A stretch of DNA of 54,289 bases from Microvirga sp. KLBC 81 (GTDB taxonomy: Bacteria; Pseudomonadota; Alphaproteobacteria; Rhizobiales; Beijerinckiaceae). Positions 42,934 through 51,963 of the stretch are shown here, piece after piece (positions within the stretch are counted from its first letter, which is position 1; every line of letters starts with the position of its first letter). The notes beneath the pieces were generated by a model that saw only the letters and a list, made by a program, of their open reading frames with translations, did not search any database and was not told the DNA's origin. The position numbers and the translations under genes were made by a program. The stretch spans positions 1-54,289 of the forward strand of contig NZ_QDAH01000040.1 in the NCBI RefSeq assembly GCF_003075415.1, in the 5' to 3' direction.

Positions 42934-44385
42934 ATGTCACTTTCGGTCGCCTATAACACGGCCCGTTCCTCGTTGCAGGCATCTCAGTCGCAGATGGCGA
43001 TTGTCTCCCGCAATACGGCTGGAGCGTCGGACCCCGCATATTCGCGCAAGATCGGCGCGCTCGTCACGACGGGCGGCGCCGCTCGCGTGACGGTGCTCAG
43101 AGCCAGCGACAGAGCGCTTCTGAACAAGATGCTGGAGACGACCTCGGATGCAGCCACTCAGAAGTCGCTGCTTGAGGGACTCCAGAGGCTGAGCCAGACA
43201 ATCGGCGATCCGGAACTGGATGAGTCTCCTGCCGCCCGCATTGGTACCTTGAACAATGCCTTGAAGCAGTATGCGAACGCGCCTGACGATGCCGTACTTG
43301 CCCGCGGTTTCGTGAAGGCTGCTTCGGATCTCGCGGCAAGCCTGAATCAGGCGACGTCAAGCATCAACGCGATACGTCAGGAAACGCAGGTCCAGATTGC
43401 GGACTCGGTTTCCCGGATCAATGACATCCTGGCGAAGTTCAAGATCGCCAACGATGAGGTCGTAAGCGGAGCCGCTCTTGGGCGAGACGTGACGGATGCT
43501 CTCGATACGAGAGACAGTCTCATTGCGCAGCTTTCCGAAGAGATTGGAGTTACCGTCGTCCCGAGGGCCGACAATGACATTGCTCTCTATACCGATAGCG
43601 GGGTGGCGCTCTTCGACAGATTGCCGCGCAGCGTAAGATACGAATCAGCCGCTCTGACCGCTGGGAAACCCGGGGGAGCGATCCTCATCGATGAGATTCC
43701 GGTGACTGGAAGCTCATCTCCGATGCCCTTGAATTCCGGCAATCTTGTCGGGCTCGTCAGGCTGCGGGATGATGCGGCTGTCACGTATCAGAAACAGCTC
43801 GACGAGCTGGCTCGTGGTTTGATCGAGGCTTTTGCCGAGTATGACAAAAGCGGGGGTGGAAAGCCGGACCGGGCTGGTGTCTTCACCTATAGCGGTGGCC
43901 CGAGCATTCCAAAGCCGGCTCCGGAAGGTCTCGCCGGGCTGATCAAGGTAAGCGATGCCGTTGATCCGTCTAAAGCAGGCGGGAAATTCGAGCGAATCCG
44001 CGACGGTGGAATCAACGGTGCTGATTACACCTATGGTGACGGAACCGCATCGTTCTCCACGCGCCTTTATCAATTGGTCGATGCCATGCAGGCGGATCGT
44101 GCTTTTGATCCGAGCCTAGGACTTGGTAATGCGATGTCCTTGCAGGAATTCGCATCGTCTTCGGCAGGCTGGCTCGAGGCTCAACGCCAGGATGCATCCC
44201 AGCAGGTGGCCTACCAGGAGACTTTACTTGCACAGGCGTCCGAGGCGCTCTCGAACGCTACGGACGTCAACATGGACGATGAGACGGCTCTCATGCTGCA
44301 GCTTGAGAAATCCTACTCGGCGTCCGCAAAGCTGATCTCCGTCATTGATCAGATGCTCCAGACGCTTCTCAATGCGGTGGGTTAA
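42934..44385 (+). CDS. flgK: Hook-filament junction protein FlgK (HAP1)
   Basis: Junction protein of 483 residues between hook and filament. N-terminal A-Y-N-T-A-R-S-S-L-Q-A-S-Q-S-Q-M and the C-terminal helix D-E-T-A-L-M-L-Q-L-E-K-S-Y-S-A-S-A-K-L-I are typical. Its stop is separated from flgL by 3 bases. Confidence 0.93.
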   Translation: MSLSVAYNTARSSLQASQSQMAIVSRNTAGASDPAYSRKIGALVTTGGAARVTVLRASDRALLNKMLETTSDAATQKSLLEGLQRLSQTIGDPELDESPAARIGTLNNALKQYANAPDDAVLARGFVKAASDLAASLNQATSSINAIRQETQVQIADSVSRINDILAKFKIANDEVVSGAALGRDVTDALDTRDSLIAQLSEEIGVTVVPRADNDIALYTDSGVALFDRLPRSVRYESAALTAGKPGGAILIDEIPVTGSSSPMPLNSGNLVGLVRLRDDAAVTYQKQLDELARGLIEAFAEYDKSGGGKPDRAGVFTYSGGPSIPKPAPEGLAGLIKVSDAVDPSKAGGKFERIRDGGINGADYTYGDGTASFSTRLYQLVDAMQADRAFDPSLGLGNAMSLQEFASSSAGWLEAQRQDASQQVAYQETLLAQASEALSNATDVNMDDETALMLQLEKSYSASAKLISVIDQMLQTLLNAVG

Positions 44386-44388
44386 GAC

Positions 44389-45423
44389 ATGAAGACAACG
44401 TTCATCTCCTCCACCACTCTCTGGAATTCGCCCAGATCGACGCTCGACAAGCTCCAGTCCGAACTTGTGAAGGCGAATAAGGAAGTCGTGACCGGGCGCC
44501 ATATGGATGTTGGTCTGGCACTCGGACGCAAGACCGGGAAAACACTTTCTCTCCGTCAGGAAAGAGCCGCTCTTGATGCTTTGACCGACAGCAATACTTC
44601 GGCGACGCTCCGGCTCAAATCGACCTCGGCAGCACTCGACCAGGTTCGTACCGTGGCCGACAACTTCAAGAATGCCCTGGTCGGAATGCATGTGGGGTCG
44701 CAGGACGTTCCTCTCATTCAAAGCCAGGCCAGGGCCAGTTTGAACAAGCTGGTCTCGAACCTGAACGAGAATGTCGGAAACCAATTCCTGTTTGGTGGTG
44801 TGAACTCTAAAGTTCAGCCCCTCAAAGCCTATGATGCCGGTCCTCAGGCAGCCATCAACAAGGCGTTCCTGGACCACTTTACCTTCCCGCAAACCGATGC
44901 GCAGGTGGCGGATATCACGCCCGCCCAAATGCAGGCTTTCATTGAGGGGCCACTCGCTGATCTCTTCGAAACTCAATGGCACGGCACATGGTCCAACGCC
45001 TCGGATCAAAACATCCAAAGCCTGATTTCTCCTGCCGAGAGAGTTGAGACATCCGCCAACGCAAATGAGACCGCTTTCCGACAGCTGGCAATGGCTTACA
45101 CGATGACCTTTGATCTTGGGATTGCAGGTCTCAACAATCAGACAAGATCATATCTCCTCGACAAGGTTATCGGGACGCTCGGTGAGGGCGTTTCCGGAGT
45201 GACCGAGCTCCAGGCCGACCTCGGAACGGCCCAGCGGAAGATCGATGACGCTAACGAGCGGATGGGTCTTCAGAAAACGTTCTTTGAGGAGAGGATCACG
45301 AACTACGAGGCCATTGATCCCGCTGAGGCGAAAGTTCGAGTCGATCAACTCTCGACTCAGATCCAGACATCTTACTCCCTGACTGCGCAACTCAATCAAC
45401 TGAGCTTGATCAATTTCATTTAA
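44389..45423 (+). CDS. flgL: Hook-filament junction protein FlgL (HAP3)
   Basis: Flagellin-like junction protein of 344 residues. The N-terminal helix (L-D-K-L-Q-S-E-L-V-K-A-N-K-E-V-V-T-G-R) and the C-terminal helix (A-N-E-R-M-G-L-Q-K-T-F-F-E-E-R-I) match flagellin D0/D1-type segments. N-E-N-V-G-N-Q-F-L-F-G-G is a FlgL hallmark. It is not counted as a flagellin because of its position after flgK and this motif. Confidence 0.92.
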   Translation: MKTTFISSTTLWNSPRSTLDKLQSELVKANKEVVTGRHMDVGLALGRKTGKTLSLRQERAALDALTDSNTSATLRLKSTSAALDQVRTVADNFKNALVGMHVGSQDVPLIQSQARASLNKLVSNLNENVGNQFLFGGVNSKVQPLKAYDAGPQAAINKAFLDHFTFPQTDAQVADITPAQMQAFIEGPLADLFETQWHGTWSNASDQNIQSLISPAERVETSANANETAFRQLAMAYTMTFDLGIAGLNNQTRSYLLDKVIGTLGEGVSGVTELQADLGTAQRKIDDANERMGLQKTFFEERITNYEAIDPAEAKVRVDQLSTQIQTSYSLTAQLNQLSLINFI

Positions 45424-45440
45424 CGGCAGGAAAAGTGTAA

Positions 45441-45788
45441 ATGTATCAGTTCTCCTACTCTGAAATCCTCGAGGATTCGTCGAAAGACTGCCGGCAACGC
45501 GAGTACGATCTCTTCGAACGAGCCATCACCCTCTTGCGCGCAGCAGAGGGATTTCCGTCTCAATCTCCGGAGATGCTCGGCGCAATCGTTTTTCTCCAGC
45601 GCCTTTGGACCTTTCTGATCAAGGATCTTGGACATCCCGAGAATGCATTGCCCGACAAGCTGAAAGGCCAGCTGATCTCGATCGGTCTTTGGGTGATGAA
45701 GGAATCTGATCTCGTCGTTCGTGGCGAGCACAATAATCTCAATGCTCTTATCGACATCAACGTCCTCATCAAGGATGGCCTGAAATGA
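45441..45788 (+). CDS. flaF: Flagellar biosynthesis regulator FlaF
   Basis: Small alphaproteobacterial protein of 115 residues needed for flagellin production or secretion. The segment D-C-R-Q-R-E-Y-D-L-F-E-R-A-I-T-L-L-R-A-A-E and the W-x-F-L-I-K-D-L block are characteristic. Coupled to flbT by an ATGA overlap; FlaF and FlbT act in opposition on flagellin expression in Caulobacter. Confidence 0.92.
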   Translation: MYQFSYSEILEDSSKDCRQREYDLFERAITLLRAAEGFPSQSPEMLGAIVFLQRLWTFLIKDLGHPENALPDKLKGQLISIGLWVMKESDLVVRGEHNNLNALIDINVLIKDGLK

Positions 45789-46207
45789 CTGCGAAGATGC
45801 GTTTCTCTCTCAAGGCCGGCGAACGGATTTTTATCAACGGCGCCGTTCTGACGGTCAGCCAGAAGGTCACCTTGAGCCTCCTCAACGACGCCCGATTCCT
45901 TCTGGAAAGCCACGTGCTCCAGCTGGCAGAGGCTACGACCCCGATGCGGCAGCTCTATTTCGTGGTGCAAGCTCTCCTCATCAATCCTCAGGAAGAGGAG
46001 CAGGGGATGATAGCCTTCCACAAGATCTATGACGCCCTGCTCGTGGTCACATCCGATGAAACCACAAAGGCTCAGTTGAGGAATATCGGAGGTCTTGTCG
46101 CCCGGAAGCGGACCTTCGAAGCGCTGAAAATGATCAGAGGGCTCTTCGAAAAACTAGAGTTCCAGCCTGCATCCACAAGCGTGGTAATGCCCGAGAAGGC
46201 TGCTTAG
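45785..46207 (+). CDS. flbT: Flagellin mRNA regulator FlbT
   Basis: Protein of 140 residues that binds flagellin mRNA in Caulobacter. It opens with the family pattern L-K-A-G-E-R-I-F-I-N-G-A-V-L and has N-D-A-R-F-L-L-E-S-H-V-L and L-Y-F-V-V-Q-A-L-L-I-N-P. Its target flagellin transcripts are not encoded in this window. Confidence 0.93.
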   Translation: MTAKMRFSLKAGERIFINGAVLTVSQKVTLSLLNDARFLLESHVLQLAEATTPMRQLYFVVQALLINPQEEEQGMIAFHKIYDALLVVTSDETTKAQLRNIGGLVARKRTFEALKMIRGLFEKLEFQPASTSVVMPEKAA

Positions 46208-46221
46208 CCCGGAGTCGAGAA

Positions 46222-46617
46222 ATGAATGTCAGTTCCGTTGCATCTGCGGCTTACAATCAGCAAACATCTGCCGGCGAGAAGACGTCTACCGTCAGCTACG
46301 ACAATTTTTTGAAGCTGTTGATGACGCAGATGAGGAACCAGGATCCTACGGATCCGATGAAATCGACGGAGTACATGGCTCAATTGGCCACGTTCTCCCA
46401 GGTCGAGCAGACCGTGAAGAGCAACGAGAAGCTCGATGCCCTGCTTTCGTCCTTCGCCCTATCTCAGGCCGACAGCGTGATCGGGCGGACGATATCCTCG
46501 GCCGACGGTACCATTTCGGGCAAAGTGGAATCAGTGATGATCACCAGCGATGGCGCCGTTGCCAAACTGTCGAATGGAGACCGGGTCCTGCTCGGCCCCG
46601 GCATCGTGATCAGCTGA
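46222..46617 (+). CDS. flgD: Flagellar hook capping protein FlgD
   Basis: Hook cap scaffold of 131 residues. The conserved part is N-F-L-K-L-L-M-T-Q-M-R-N-Q-D-P-T-D-P (about 29-46) followed by Q-L-A-T-F-S-Q-V-E-Q. It lacks the long C-terminal Ig/FLG-Tudor region of enterobacterial FlgD, as in other Rhizobiales. It is 2 bases ahead of fliQ. Confidence 0.93.
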   Translation: MNVSSVASAAYNQQTSAGEKTSTVSYDNFLKLLMTQMRNQDPTDPMKSTEYMAQLATFSQVEQTVKSNEKLDALLSSFALSQADSVIGRTISSADGTISGKVESVMITSDGAVAKLSNGDRVLLGPGIVIS

Positions 46618-46619
46618 CG

Positions 46620-46886
46620 ATGAACGAAATTGATGCTCTCGAGCTGGTCCGTGCGGCGATTTGGACTGTCATCATCGGCTCCGGGCCAGCGGTCTTGGCC
46701 GCGATGGTGATTGGCATCGTGATCGCCCTGATCCAGGCTCTGACCCAGATTCAGGAAATCACTCTGACCTTTATTCCCAAGATTATTGCCATCCTGGTCG
46801 TCACGCTTCTCACAGGATCGCTGGTCGGATCCCAGATCTATGCCTTCACGGAGTTGGTTTATGGACGAATTGTTACAGGGTTCTAG
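46620..46886 (+). CDS. fliQ: Flagellar export gate protein FliQ
   Basis: Two-helix membrane protein of 88 residues. A-L-I-Q-A-L-T-Q-I-Q-E-I-T-L-T-F-I-P-K is the diagnostic loop. Together with FliP (25678) and FliR (49084) it forms the export gate; here the three are in three different operons. Last gene of the flgE operon. Confidence 0.94.
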   Translation: MNEIDALELVRAAIWTVIIGSGPAVLAAMVIGIVIALIQALTQIQEITLTFIPKIIAILVVTLLTGSLVGSQIYAFTELVYGRIVTGF

Positions 46887-46946
46887 AATAGCGAAGGCCC
46901 TGAGAAGCTGCTGCGAAGGAGCAAGAGCCTAGCAAGACGCGAGGCG

Positions 46947-46960
46947 ACCTTCGCGCAAGC
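46947..46960. promoter_or_regulatory. Putative flagellar operator upstream of flhA
   Basis: ACCTTCGCGCAAGC matches the fliF/flgE pattern (CCT-TCRCRCA-AGS) with imperfect arms. The centre is about 58 bases ahead of the flhA ATG. The in-frame upstream start for flhA (46964) would begin 4 bases after it. Confidence 0.45.
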
Positions 46961-47011
46961 TTCATGGCGCATGTGTCAGACGGATGGTTGGCTCGCCGAA
47001 GGGAGAGACAC

Positions 47012-49087
47012 ATGGCGTCTAGCGACATGATGGTAAAGGACCGCGGCCGGGATGTGATGTTCGCCGCAGGCGTCGTCGTGATCCTTGCGATCCTGTTTCT
47101 GCCGATCCCGCCCCTGGCTATCGATATGGGGCTCGCTTTCTCGATCGCCCTGTCGGTCCTCATCCTGATGGTGGCCCTGTGGATTCAGAAGCCCCTCGAA
47201 TTCTCTGCCTTCCCGACCGTGCTCCTGATAGCCACTCTCCTTCGCCTTGCCCTTAGTATCGCCTCGACGCGACTGATCCTGTCTAACGGTCATCATGGCG
47301 TTGAGGCTGCGGGCCATGTGATCAGCGGCTTCTCTCGCTTCGTCATGAGCGGCGACTTCGTCATCGGTATCGTGGTCTTCATCATTCTGATTACCGTCAA
47401 CTTCTTGGTGATCACCAAGGGTGCCACACGTATCGCCGAGGTCGGAGCCCGCTTTACCCTCGATGCGATCCCTGGAAAGCAGATGGCTATCGATGCAGAC
47501 CTCTCTGCGGGGCTCATCGATGAGAAGGAAGCCCAGAGACGGCGACGTGAACTGGAAGAGGAGAGCGCCTTCTTCGGTTCCATGGACGGCGCTTCCAAGT
47601 TCGTTCGCGGTGAGGCCGTCGCGAGCTTGATCACCATCGCAGTCAACATCTTCGGTGGGATCATCATCGGCGTGACACGCCATGGCATGCCGCTTTCAAA
47701 GGCCGCCGACGTTTTCACCCAGCTGTCAGTTGGCGACGGCCTCGTCAGCCAGATTCCGGCGCTCGTGGTTTCTTTGGCTGCTGGCCTCCTCGTTTCCAAG
47801 GGCGGCACGCGTGGGCAGGCCCAGCAGGCGGTGCTGGATCAGCTTGGCGCCTACCCGCGTGCTCTGATGGTCGCTTCCGGAATGATGTTCATCTTCGCCA
47901 TCGTTCCCGGTCTGCCGATGATCCCCTTCATGATGCTGGGCGGATTCATGGGGTTCGTGGCCTACAGCATTCCAAAGGTCCGAGCCGAGCAGGCGGCGAA
48001 AGAAAAGCTGAACCAGGAGCAGGAGCAGCAGAAGAACCTTCTGGAGGCGAGTGATACCGTGAAGGAGTCGCTCAAGATCGCGGAGGTTGAACTCTGCCTC
48101 GGCAAGCACCTATCTTCTTATCTGGCGAGCTCCCATGGAGACCTCGCCCATCGCGTCAAGAAGATGAGGAAGAAATTCGCCCAGGACTTCGGCTTCGTCC
48201 TCCCGGACGTCAAACTCTCCGACAGCTTCATGATCCCGGCGAAGAGCTACCAGATCAAGATCCATGGCACGGTGGTCGCAACGCATGAGATCAGACCGGG
48301 TGACCTTCTTGTCGTCCTTGGCGACGGTCCGGTTCCAGATGTGCCGGGAGATGAAGTGCGCGAGCCTGCATTCGGCATGAAGGCCCTCTGGGTCTCGGAT
48401 GCCTATGCCGGCGAGATCAAGCGTCAGGGCTTCACGGCCGTGGACGGGGCATCTGTCCTGCTCACCCACCTCAGCGAGGTTATTCGCAACAATCTGCCCC
48501 AGCTCCTTTCCTACAAAGATGTTCGCAATCTTCTGGACGGGCTCGAGCCTGAGTACAAGCGTCTTCTCGACGATATCTGCCCGTCCCAGATTTCTTACTC
48601 CGGATTGCAGGCGGTGCTGAAGCTGTTGCTGGCCGAGCGCGTCTCGATTCGTAACTTAAGCCTGATCCTCGAGGCGATTGCCGAGATCGCTCCCCATGCC
48701 CGGCGGGCCGAGCAGTTGGTGGAGCACGTGCGGGTGCGCATGGCGCAGCAGATTTGTGGTGATCTTGCCGAAGGAGGCGCCCTCAATGTGCTGCGTCTGG
48801 GCAATAAATGGGATATCGCGTTCCACCAGAGCCTGAAGCGCGATGCCAAGGGGGACGTCATCGAATTCGATATCGACCCGCGCCTCGTCGAGCAATTCGG
48901 GGCGGAGGCTTCGGAAGCCATCAAGACTCGGATGGGTCAGGTCAAGAACTTCGCCATCGTGACAGCGCCCGATGCGAGGCCATATGTGCGCATGATTATT
49001 GAGCGCATGTTCTCGTCCTTGCCGGTTCTGTCTCATCTGGAGATCGCGCGAGGCATCGAAGTCAATTCGCTTGGTACTGTCGCGTGA
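47012..49087 (+). CDS. flhA: Flagellar export apparatus protein FlhA
   Basis: Largest export gate protein, about 691 residues: eight membrane helices (about 15-310) with the FHIPEP region containing [14 protein letters not shown] and a cytoplasmic substrate-docking ring domain (about 330-691). The ATG at 47012 has AAGGGAG six bases upstream; the longer frame from 46964 overlaps the operator dyad and is rejected. A GTGA overlap couples it to fliR. Confidence 0.96.
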   Translation: MASSDMMVKDRGRDVMFAAGVVVILAILFLPIPPLAIDMGLAFSIALSVLILMVALWIQKPLEFSAFPTVLLIATLLRLALSIASTRLILSNGHHGVEAAGHVISGFSRFVMSGDFVIGIVVFIILITVNFLVITKGATRIAEVGARFTLDAIPGKQMAIDADLSAGLIDEKEAQRRRRELEEESAFFGSMDGASKFVRGEAVASLITIAVNIFGGIIIGVTRHGMPLSKAADVFTQLSVGDGLVSQIPALVVSLAAGLLVSKGGTRGQAQQAVLDQLGAYPRALMVASGMMFIFAIVPGLPMIPFMMLGGFMGFVAYSIPKVRAEQAAKEKLNQEQEQQKNLLEASDTVKESLKIAEVELCLGKHLSSYLASSHGDLAHRVKKMRKKFAQDFGFVLPDVKLSDSFMIPAKSYQIKIHGTVVATHEIRPGDLLVVLGDGPVPDVPGDEVREPAFGMKALWVSDAYAGEIKRQGFTAVDGASVLLTHLSEVIRNNLPQLLSYKDVRNLLDGLEPEYKRLLDDICPSQISYSGLQAVLKLLLAERVSIRNLSLILEAIAEIAPHARRAEQLVEHVRVRMAQQICGDLAEGGALNVLRLGNKWDIAFHQSLKRDAKGDVIEFDIDPRLVEQFGAEASEAIKTRMGQVKNFAIVTAPDARPYVRMIIERMFSSLPVLSHLEIARGIEVNSLGTVA

Positions 49088-49836
49088 GCCAAGTCGCCTC
49101 CGACACACTCCTTGGGATCTTCCTTATCTTCTGCCGCATCGGCGGATGTATGCTGATCGCGCCGGCGTTCTCCAGCAACAGGATACCACCTCAGGTTCGG
49201 CTCTTCCTGGCTCTGACCGTGAGCCTCGCCCTTGCACCCGTCCTGATGGATAAGATCCGTACCGGTATCGCTGGGCAGGCGCCAACAGTGACACTCACTT
49301 GGATTGGCACTGAGATGCTGGTCGGATTGCTGATAGGACTGCTTGGAAGAGTTTACTTCCTCGCCCTCCAAACGATGCTGAGCGCCGTATCTATGGCCAT
49401 CGGCTATGGTGGCATGCCCGGAACCCCAATCGACGAAGCGGAGCCACTTCCCGCAATCAGTTCCCTCATCATGATGGTGGCAACGGCCGTCATCTTCCTG
49501 TCCGACCTCCACTGGGAGCTCTTTCGTGGGCTGATCGCCTCATATTCGCGCGTGCCGGTCGGTCAGGGCTTTGCCGTGCAAACTTCCTTGACGGAGCTGG
49601 TCGACCAGGTTGGGGTTGCCTTCGTGCTGGCACTGCGGATCAGCAGTCCGTTTCTGATTTACTCCGTCATTGTAAACCTCGTGGCTGGACTCACGAACAA
49701 GCTGACGCCGCAGATACCTGTCTTCTTTATCGCAACCCCCTTCGTGATGTTCGGAGGGCTGTTCGTCATGTACTTCGCAGCGCAGGATTACGTTCTGCTC
49801 TTCATCGAGGCCTTTACGGCATGGCTGCGGGACTGA
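49084..49836 (+). CDS. fliR: Flagellar export gate protein FliR
   Basis: Export gate membrane protein of 250 residues with about six hydrophobic segments. Signatures: [29 protein letters not shown] and [11 protein letters not shown]. Starts at GTG overlapping the flhA stop. Confidence 0.94.
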   Translation: MSQVASDTLLGIFLIFCRIGGCMLIAPAFSSNRIPPQVRLFLALTVSLALAPVLMDKIRTGIAGQAPTVTLTWIGTEMLVGLLIGLLGRVYFLALQTMLSAVSMAIGYGGMPGTPIDEAEPLPAISSLIMMVATAVIFLSDLHWELFRGLIASYSRVPVGQGFAVQTSLTELVDQVGVAFVLALRISSPFLIYSVIVNLVAGLTNKLTPQIPVFFIATPFVMFGGLFVMYFAAQDYVLLFIEAFTAWLRD

Positions 49837-49842
49837 AGGCCG

Positions 49843-50241
49843 ATGAAACAGAGACTCAAGAAGATCGATAGGCTGATCAAGGTTCAGCAGCACCTTCATG
49901 AGAGTGCAGAGCTGAAACTCGCCAATCTCCACCGCCAGGAGAGCGAACTCAAAGCGGCCCAAGAAGAGACGCTCCAAACGATGGGCGATTCCGATGTTCT
50001 GCACGGTCTCTTTGTGGACATGTTGGCCAAGAGACTAAGGACGTTGTCTTTAGAAGAGAGTCGAACGCAGGTCGCCATCATCGAGCAAAAGGCACTCACA
50101 GTTGAAAAAGCCCTGCAGGTGAAACGCACGGAGAAAGTTTACTCGCGTCTCAAAGAGGATAATCGACGAGGTGAGGAGAAGAAAGGGCTGATCGCCATCC
50201 TTGAGAGCATGGCCCAAAAGGACAGCGCAAGCCTCCCGTAA
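49843..50241 (+). CDS. Coiled-coil protein, FliJ-like
   Basis: Cytoplasmic protein of 132 residues made almost entirely of two long charged helices (about 1-45 and 65-130, rich in Lys, Glu, Gln and Arg), the build of the export chaperone FliJ. Sequence identity to FliJ is not recognisable by eye. Position 6 bases after fliR and absence of any other fliJ candidate support it. It may escort substrates to FlhA and stimulate FliI. Confidence 0.65.
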   Translation: MKQRLKKIDRLIKVQQHLHESAELKLANLHRQESELKAAQEETLQTMGDSDVLHGLFVDMLAKRLRTLSLEESRTQVAIIEQKALTVEKALQVKRTEKVYSRLKEDNRRGEEKKGLIAILESMAQKDSASLP

Positions 50242-50286
50242 GCCTCGTGGGCTAAAGTCTGGCTCAAGTGAAAAAGGAGGATCGCA

Positions 50287-50721
50287 ATGGCGATCAGCCC
50301 CCCGTCAGACATTCTCAGCGAGGTTGCCAGAGCAGCAGATCCTGCGCGGTATCAGGCGGCCGCACAGAGCCTTCTGCAAGGCGCTGCCCCTGTCTCTGGG
50401 CTAAGCTTCGAAGACACTGTGCGCTCTGTTTCCGCTCGTCCCATTGGCGGTGGGGCAGACGTTTATCAGATCCGAAATTCTCTTCGAAACGATGCCGAAT
50501 CTGCGGCAGCAGTCAAATCGAAGCGTACCGCGCAAGAGTTCGAGGCCTTCATTCTCCAGAGCTTCGTTGAATCGATGCTTCCGAAGAATGCCGAAAATGT
50601 CTACGGAAAAGGTAATGCCGGCTCCATCTGGAAGTCCATGATGGCGGAGCGGATCGGCGCGCAGGTGGCGAGGACCGGCGGCATCGGGATTGCAGAGCAA
50701 ATTCTGGGCGTGAAAAAATAA
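50287..50721 (+). CDS. flgJ: Rod-binding protein FlgJ (scaffold domain only)
   Basis: Protein of 144 residues equal to the N-terminal rod-cap half of enteric FlgJ: A-Q-E-F-E-A-F-I-L-Q-S-F-V-E-S-M-L and Y-G-K-G-N-A-G-S-I-W-K-S-M-M-A-E. The muramidase half is missing, as usual in alphaproteobacteria; the enzyme at 32554 probably supplies that activity. An AAGGAGG ribosome site is directly upstream. Confidence 0.88.
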   Translation: MAISPPSDILSEVARAADPARYQAAAQSLLQGAAPVSGLSFEDTVRSVSARPIGGGADVYQIRNSLRNDAESAAAVKSKRTAQEFEAFILQSFVESMLPKNAENVYGKGNAGSIWKSMMAERIGAQVARTGGIGIAEQILGVKK

Positions 50722-50731
50722 GGAAGGTCGC

Positions 50732-51076
50732 ATGTTGATGAAGTCATTGGACCGGCTTGAGGAGACGCTGGACCTCGAGACGGCAGCCCTGCTGTCTCGT
50801 GACTTGAAGAATCTAGACGAGTTCAACCGCCGCAAAAGCCAGAGCCTTTTAGAGATCAGCCGGATGGTGAGAGCTGCCGAGACTCTCGCGTTTGATGGAA
50901 TTGCAGCGAAGCGATTCGAGAGGTTGAAAGCTAAGCTGGAGCGAAACCAGGAAATTCTGCAGCGTCACATGCGGGCGGTGCAGGAAATTTCGAGCATTAT
51001 CTCTGGCGCTATTCAGGCTGCAGAGTCAGATAGCACATACTCGGTTCACATGGTGCGCGGGGGCTATGGCGCATGA
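50732..51076 (+). CDS. FlgN-like export chaperone
   Basis: Helical protein of 114 residues: L-D-R-L-E-E-T-L-D-L-E-T-A-A-L-L-S-R-D, then F-N-R-R-K-S-Q-S-L-L-E-I, resembling the alphaproteobacterial FlgN family, whose members chaperone FlgK and FlgL. The ending S-V-H-M-V-R-G-G-Y-G-A is a small flexible tail. It follows flgJ by 10 bases and overlaps the next gene by 4 bases. Confidence 0.68.
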   Translation: MLMKSLDRLEETLDLETAALLSRDLKNLDEFNRRKSQSLLEISRMVRAAETLAFDGIAAKRFERLKAKLERNQEILQRHMRAVQEISSIISGAIQAAESDSTYSVHMVRGGYGA

Positions 51077-51522
51077 TCAGGAATGTCATGGCTGGCTTCT
51101 GGGTTTGCGCTGTCACGCTCGTTTCGTGCTACGCAGCTGTAACCTGGATGGTCGGCAGGGCGCCAGCAGAGGAGCAGCCGCATTATGAAGGATTGCAGTA
51201 CAAAAAGCTCCCGCCCATGAACATCCCGATCATCGCAGAAGGCGCGGTTCAAGGTTATGTGATCGCTAATCTTGTGTTCACGGCCGATGCAAAGACTTTG
51301 CGGGAGATCTCCGTACCGCCAGAAGCTTTCATTCAAGACGAAGTGTTTCGCTATGTCTACTCGGACGAGACAATCGATTTCAGGAGGTTGTCTCGGTACA
51401 ATGTGAATGGGATGATCGGCAATGTTAGAGACAGAATCAACAAGCGCCTCGGCGCCGATATCATCAAAGAAATTCTAGTCGAGAATTTCAACTTCATCGA
51501 TAAATCCGACATCCGATCCTGA
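51073..51522 (+). CDS. FliL-like membrane-anchored protein
   Basis: Protein of 149 residues: one N-terminal membrane helix (about 5-27) and a periplasmic domain. The end, N-V-R-D-R-I-N-K-R-L-G-A-D-I-I-K-E-I-L-V followed by N-F-I, resembles the C-terminal alpha/beta part of FliL (helix, L-G, V-x-x-V-L-V-x-x-F). It is clearly distinct from fliL at 25094. Overlap with the FlgN-like gene places it in the flhA operon. It could be a second stator-associated FliL, but a name is not assigned. Confidence 0.65.
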   Translation: MIRNVMAGFWVCAVTLVSCYAAVTWMVGRAPAEEQPHYEGLQYKKLPPMNIPIIAEGAVQGYVIANLVFTADAKTLREISVPPEAFIQDEVFRYVYSDETIDFRRLSRYNVNGMIGNVRDRINKRLGADIIKEILVENFNFIDKSDIRS

Positions 51523-51575
51523 TCTGCCTGCTTTAGAGCGCGATTTGGGGCCTTGCTGCCAGGGATATTGCTTTC

Positions 51576-51959
51576 ATGAGCTATTGCTTGATTGTTGACG
51601 ACTCGCGGACGATCCGGAAAGTCTCTCGTGAGATCGTCGAAAGCCTCGCATTCGAAGTTGCGGAGGCTGAGAACGGGGAGGTTGGGCTCTCGATGTGTCA
51701 GGCCAGAATGCCCGATGTCATTCTGCTTGATTGGAACATGCCGATCATGGATGGCTACAGCTTCCTCAAAGAGCTGAGAAAGTCTCCAGGTGGCCAGGCT
51801 CCGAAAGTCGTATTCTGCACGACAGAAAATGACATGGGGCACATTACCCGAGCGCTGGAAGCCGGTGCGGACGAGTATATCATGAAGCCGTTCGACAAAG
51901 ACATTTTAGTTGCAAAATTCCAGGAGCTGGGCCTCCTTTCGGAAGCATTCTCTGTGTGA
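51576..51959 (+). CDS. Chemotaxis response regulator CheY (copy 2)
   Basis: Receiver-only protein of 127 residues with acidic pair D8-D9, phospho-acceptor D52 in L-L-D-W-N-M-P-I-M-D-G and K104 in M-K-P-F-D. It is about as close to generic CheY as the copy at 15134 but differs widely from it in sequence. Adjacent to cheB and cheR, with 4 bases between its stop and cheB. It may be a phosphate sink or the motor-binding CheY. Confidence 0.9.
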   Translation: MSYCLIVDDSRTIRKVSREIVESLAFEVAEAENGEVGLSMCQARMPDVILLDWNMPIMDGYSFLKELRKSPGGQAPKVVFCTTENDMGHITRALEAGADEYIMKPFDKDILVAKFQELGLLSEAFSV

Positions 51960-51963
51960 TTCC

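Noticed and set aside
44389..45423. Calling this gene a flagellin
   Set aside because: Position after flgK and the N-E-N-V-G-N-Q-F-L-F-G-G motif identify FlgL.
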